Below are positions 34,365 through 35,968 of a stretch of DNA of 35,968 nucleotides, piece after piece. Every line of letters begins with the position of its first letter. Position 1 is the stretch's first letter. The stretch is from Leptospira vanthielii serovar Holland str. Waz Holland = ATCC 700522 (GTDB lineage: Bacteria; Spirochaetota; Leptospiria; Leptospirales; Leptospiraceae): the NCBI RefSeq assembly GCF_000332455.1, contig NZ_AOGY02000032.1, positions 1 through 35,968 of the forward strand. Reading direction: 5' to 3'. Under the pieces are notes generated by a model, which had not been told where the DNA came from, ran no database searches, and worked only from the letters and a program-made list of their open reading frames with translations. The translations under genes were made by a program, and so were the position numbers.

Positions 34365-34679
34365 ATGGAAAAACAAGTAAGAGAAAGACGTACGTTCAAA
34401 GCGGATGACAAGATAGGCATCATCCGAAAACACCTATTAAAATCAAAGTTGGTAGACACCTGTGATGAATATCGGATTCATCCAACCATGATGCAAAATT
34501 GGTTAAAAATAGTATTGGAAGCAGGACGCGAAGCATTGGCTGGGTCGAATCAAAAAGAATCCAATGAAAACAAGAAACTGATAGAAAAGTATGAAAAGGA
34601 ACTGGAGAGGAAAAACAGAATCATAGCCGAACTCACAGGGGAGATCATCGACCTAAAAAAAGAAGCTGGGGAGCTCTGA
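34365..34679 (+). CDS. IS3-family transposase OrfA (helix-turn-helix)
   Basis: A 104-residue protein with an N-terminal helix-turn-helix (FKADDKIGIIRKHLLKSKLV, then HPTMMQNWLK) that binds the IS ends and a C-terminal coiled coil (about 68-100), the usual OrfA form. GGAG precedes the ATG. Near its end the codons CTA AAA AAA carry an A7 run (34655-34661), the classical -1 slippery heptamer; slipping there moves ribosomes into the orfB frame to make the OrfAB transposase, while normal reading stops at TGA 34677-34679. Confidence 0.88.
   Translation: MEKQVRERRTFKADDKIGIIRKHLLKSKLVDTCDEYRIHPTMMQNWLKIVLEAGREALAGSNQKESNENKKLIEKYEKELERKNRIIAELTGEIIDLKKEAGEL
34655..34661 (+). promoter_or_regulatory. 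Programmed -1 ribosomal frameshift site
   Basis: A-AAA-AAA in the orfA frame. From here the -1 frame is open without a stop to 35218 and encodes orfB (RSWGALTGLHVSTALKHEIV), as hand translation shows. Confidence 0.8.
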
Positions 34680-35655
34680 CAGGATTACATGTTTCGACTG
34701 CATTAAAGCATGAGATTGTAAATACCTTAGATCGGCTGAAAGAGGCGTCAGGTCTCCCCATCAAATACCTGTGTAGTAAAATAGATGTAAATCCAGGCAA
34801 GTTAACTGTTTGGAGAAAATGTAAAAACAAATCACCAAAGAAAGTAATTCCAAAATCGCATTGGATAACACCAGAGGAACGAAAGGCAGTTGAAGATTAC
34901 AAACGAAATCATCCATTCAAAGGATATGTTCTTTTGGCATGGATGATGATTGATGAAAACATAGCATATATGTCTCCTTCTAGTGTATATCGCATTCTGG
35001 TGGACTGTGGTTTAAACCGCAGATGGCAAAAGCCCTTGGGAGAATCCAAGAAAACAGGTTTTGATCAACCTAAAGCTATTCATGAACACTGGCATATGGA
35101 CATATCATATATCAATTTTAAAGGAAGTTTTGTTTACTTGATATCAGTGTTAGACGGATTTTCACGTGCAGTCCTTGCATGGTCAATCAATACGTGGCGT
35201 CACTTGATACACAGTTAGTTTTATGGGATGCATGCGACAAATGGCTTGGAGGCGATAAGTTTTTAGCGGTTCGTCTCATAACTGACAATGGATCTCAATT
35301 CTTGACTAAGGAATTCAAACAAATTTTGAAAGAATTTTCAATCCATAATGTTCGGACTTCTGTAAATCATCCTCAGTCCAACGGGAAACTAGAAAGATTT
35401 CATGGAACCATTAAGACTGAGTTAATCCGTGAAATACCAATGTATTCACTCGAACAAATTAGAGAAGAAGTTGGTAAATGGATTGAAGAATACAATTCGG
35501 TAAGACTTCATTCTGCAATCGGTTACGTAACACCTATGGATGTGTTTTATGGTCGCAAGGAAAAGATTTTAGCAGAAAGAAAAGAAAAACTACTTGAAGC
35601 AAAATTGAAGAGAAAAGAATACTCGGTAAAGGCTAATATAAGGCTTGTTGCTTAG
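34661..35655 (+). pseudogene. IS3-family transposase OrfB (DDE integrase), frameshifted
   Basis: Catalytic part of the transposase, entered by -1 frameshift from orfA. The first frame runs 34661-35218 and has the HTH-like VNPGKLTVWRK, the SVYRIL motif and the first catalytic aspartate in HWHMDISYI. The second frame (about 35190-35655) has the second aspartate in LITDNGSQF and the glutamate in SNGKLERFHGT. The join is near 35190-35200: reading WSINT in one frame and ASLDTQLVLWDA in the other is restored by one added base, so a single-base deletion is the simplest cause. The catalytic triad is split, so the product should be inactive, unless the base is a sequencing error. Confidence 0.85.
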
Positions 35656-35663
35656 CTTAATTT
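35642..35663 (-). repeat. Right inverted repeat of the IS element
   Basis: GGCTTGTTGC followed by TTAGCTTAATTT; inverse of the left end with a perfect 12-bp core. Confidence 0.7.
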
Positions 35664-35692
35664 TGAATCTCAAAATTCTGTTTTTCACTGAA

Positions 35693-35944
35693 CTAAGACA
35701 CAAATATATCATGATAAATTGAAAAGCAATGTGATATTTCATTCAGAAATTCTCGTCTTAAGTTTTTATCTCTTTCGATTAGTTCTCTTATAGCGCTGAA
35801 TTTTAGTTCACGAAAGGCTATTTGATAGGCTATAAAACCTGCAAATAGAATACCACCTATGATTAGACATTCTTTTACTATCTCTAGAAAATATTTAATA
35901 TCAAAGCTGCAGTCCATAGATAATAATTCAATAAGTTCAATCAT
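35693..35944 (-). CDS. Small membrane protein of unknown function
   Basis: An 83-residue protein with one clear membrane helix (about 28-47, IIGGILFAGFIAYQIAF) and a charged C-terminal helix (FSAIRELIERDKNLRREFLN). No family is recognised. AAGGA 9-10 nt before the ATG supports the start. Its 3' end is only about 20 bp from the right end of the IS element, so the C-terminus may be shorter than in an undisturbed homologue. Confidence 0.6.
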   Translation of the reverse strand: MIELIELLSMDCSFDIKYFLEIVKECLIIGGILFAGFIAYQIAFRELKFSAIRELIERDKNLRREFLNEISHCFSIYHDIFVS

Positions 35945-35968
35945 TTATTAATTTCCTTCATTTCGGCT

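Larger units (their letters stand above)
34319..35672 (+). mobile_element. IS3-family insertion sequence, inactivated
   Basis: About 1.35 kb with the two-frame organisation of IS3 elements: orfA, a slippery A7 site and a DDE orfB. Imperfect ends are visible: AAATTAAGCTAA (34325-34336) recurs inverted as TTAGCTTAATTT (35652-35663), with CAAGCC/GGCTTG further in and TGA/TCA as possible outermost bases. The outer limits are therefore approximate, and I could not find a convincing direct repeat. A frameshift in orfB should make this copy unable to transpose by itself. Confidence 0.8.

Noticed and set aside
34316..35675. A 3-bp target duplication flanking the IS
   Set aside because: The bases just outside the assumed ends (TGC and AAA) do not match, so either the ends are slightly misplaced or the duplication has decayed.
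1..35968. CRISPR array, prophage genes or tRNA genes
   Set aside because: No regularly spaced repeats, no phage structural genes and no cloverleaf with conserved tRNA bases were recognised on either strand by eye; a covariance-model scan was not possible.

Overview
The window reads as chromosome of a spirochaete of the genus Leptospira, more likely a free-living (saprophytic) member. The reasons are an AT-rich composition, a lone 16S rRNA gene not followed by 23S/5S genes, flagellar hook genes typical of spirochaetes (including a cysteine-free FlgE with a serine at the cross-linking position), many membrane and hybrid signalling proteins, and a full assimilatory sulfate pathway. The genus call is inference from gene content; no alignment was run.

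Layout. (1) 1-612: the 5' end of a 16S rRNA gene on the minus strand, its leader and a gene-free stretch. (2) 613-4582: two convergent sensor histidine kinases, one 7TM-DISM-like and one MASE1-type. (3) 4716-8116: trpC and a STAS-domain regulator (both starting with TTG), divergent murD, and convergent fabI. (4) 8190-13566: a minus-strand run of a GAF/HD-GYP protein, a polytopic membrane protein and a large TPR protein with a Rossmann-like C-terminus; the last two are coupled by an ATGA overlap. (5) 13655-17347: hook operon fliK-flgD-flgE, closed by a strong intrinsic terminator. (6) 17526-31224: a sulfur island with sulfate ABC transporter (sbp-cysT-cysW-cysA), APS reductase cysH, ATP sulfurylase cysD-cysN, a TauD/TfdA-like oxygenase with a BASS-family transporter, sulfite reductase cysJ-cysI on the minus strand, and siroheme synthesis (SUMT plus precorrin-2 dehydrogenase/ferrochelatase). 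(7) 31221-33429: a small lipoprotein divergent from a NERD nuclease/degenerate helicase. (8) 33412-33761: RNase P RNA (rnpB) on the minus strand, absent from any protein-coding view. (9) 33866-35944: a small exported protein behind a near-consensus sigma-54 promoter, an IS3-family element with a programmed -1 frameshift site and a disabling second frameshift, and a small membrane protein.

How the genes work together: the island takes sulfate in (Sbp/CysTWA), activates it to APS (CysDN), reduces APS directly to sulfite (CysH has the Cys-Cys/Cys-x2-Cys iron-sulfur signature and no APS kinase gene is present), and reduces sulfite to sulfide (CysJI). The next genes make the siroheme that CysI needs. 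The TauD-like enzyme and BASS transporter may add an organosulfur branch.

The most noteworthy signals are regulatory or architectural: a 31-bp palindrome holding both stop codons of a convergent pair, a 20-bp palindrome against a lipoprotein start codon, an 18-bp palindrome before the sulfate operon, a sigma-54 promoter opposite the likely rnpB promoter, a protein gene whose stop codon lies in the antisense of rnpB's conserved 3' end, and a 13-nt copy of the 16S 3' terminus (anti-Shine-Dalgarno) upstream of the 16S gene. The coupled TPR/Rossmann plus polytopic protein pair is the best candidate for an undescribed protein system.
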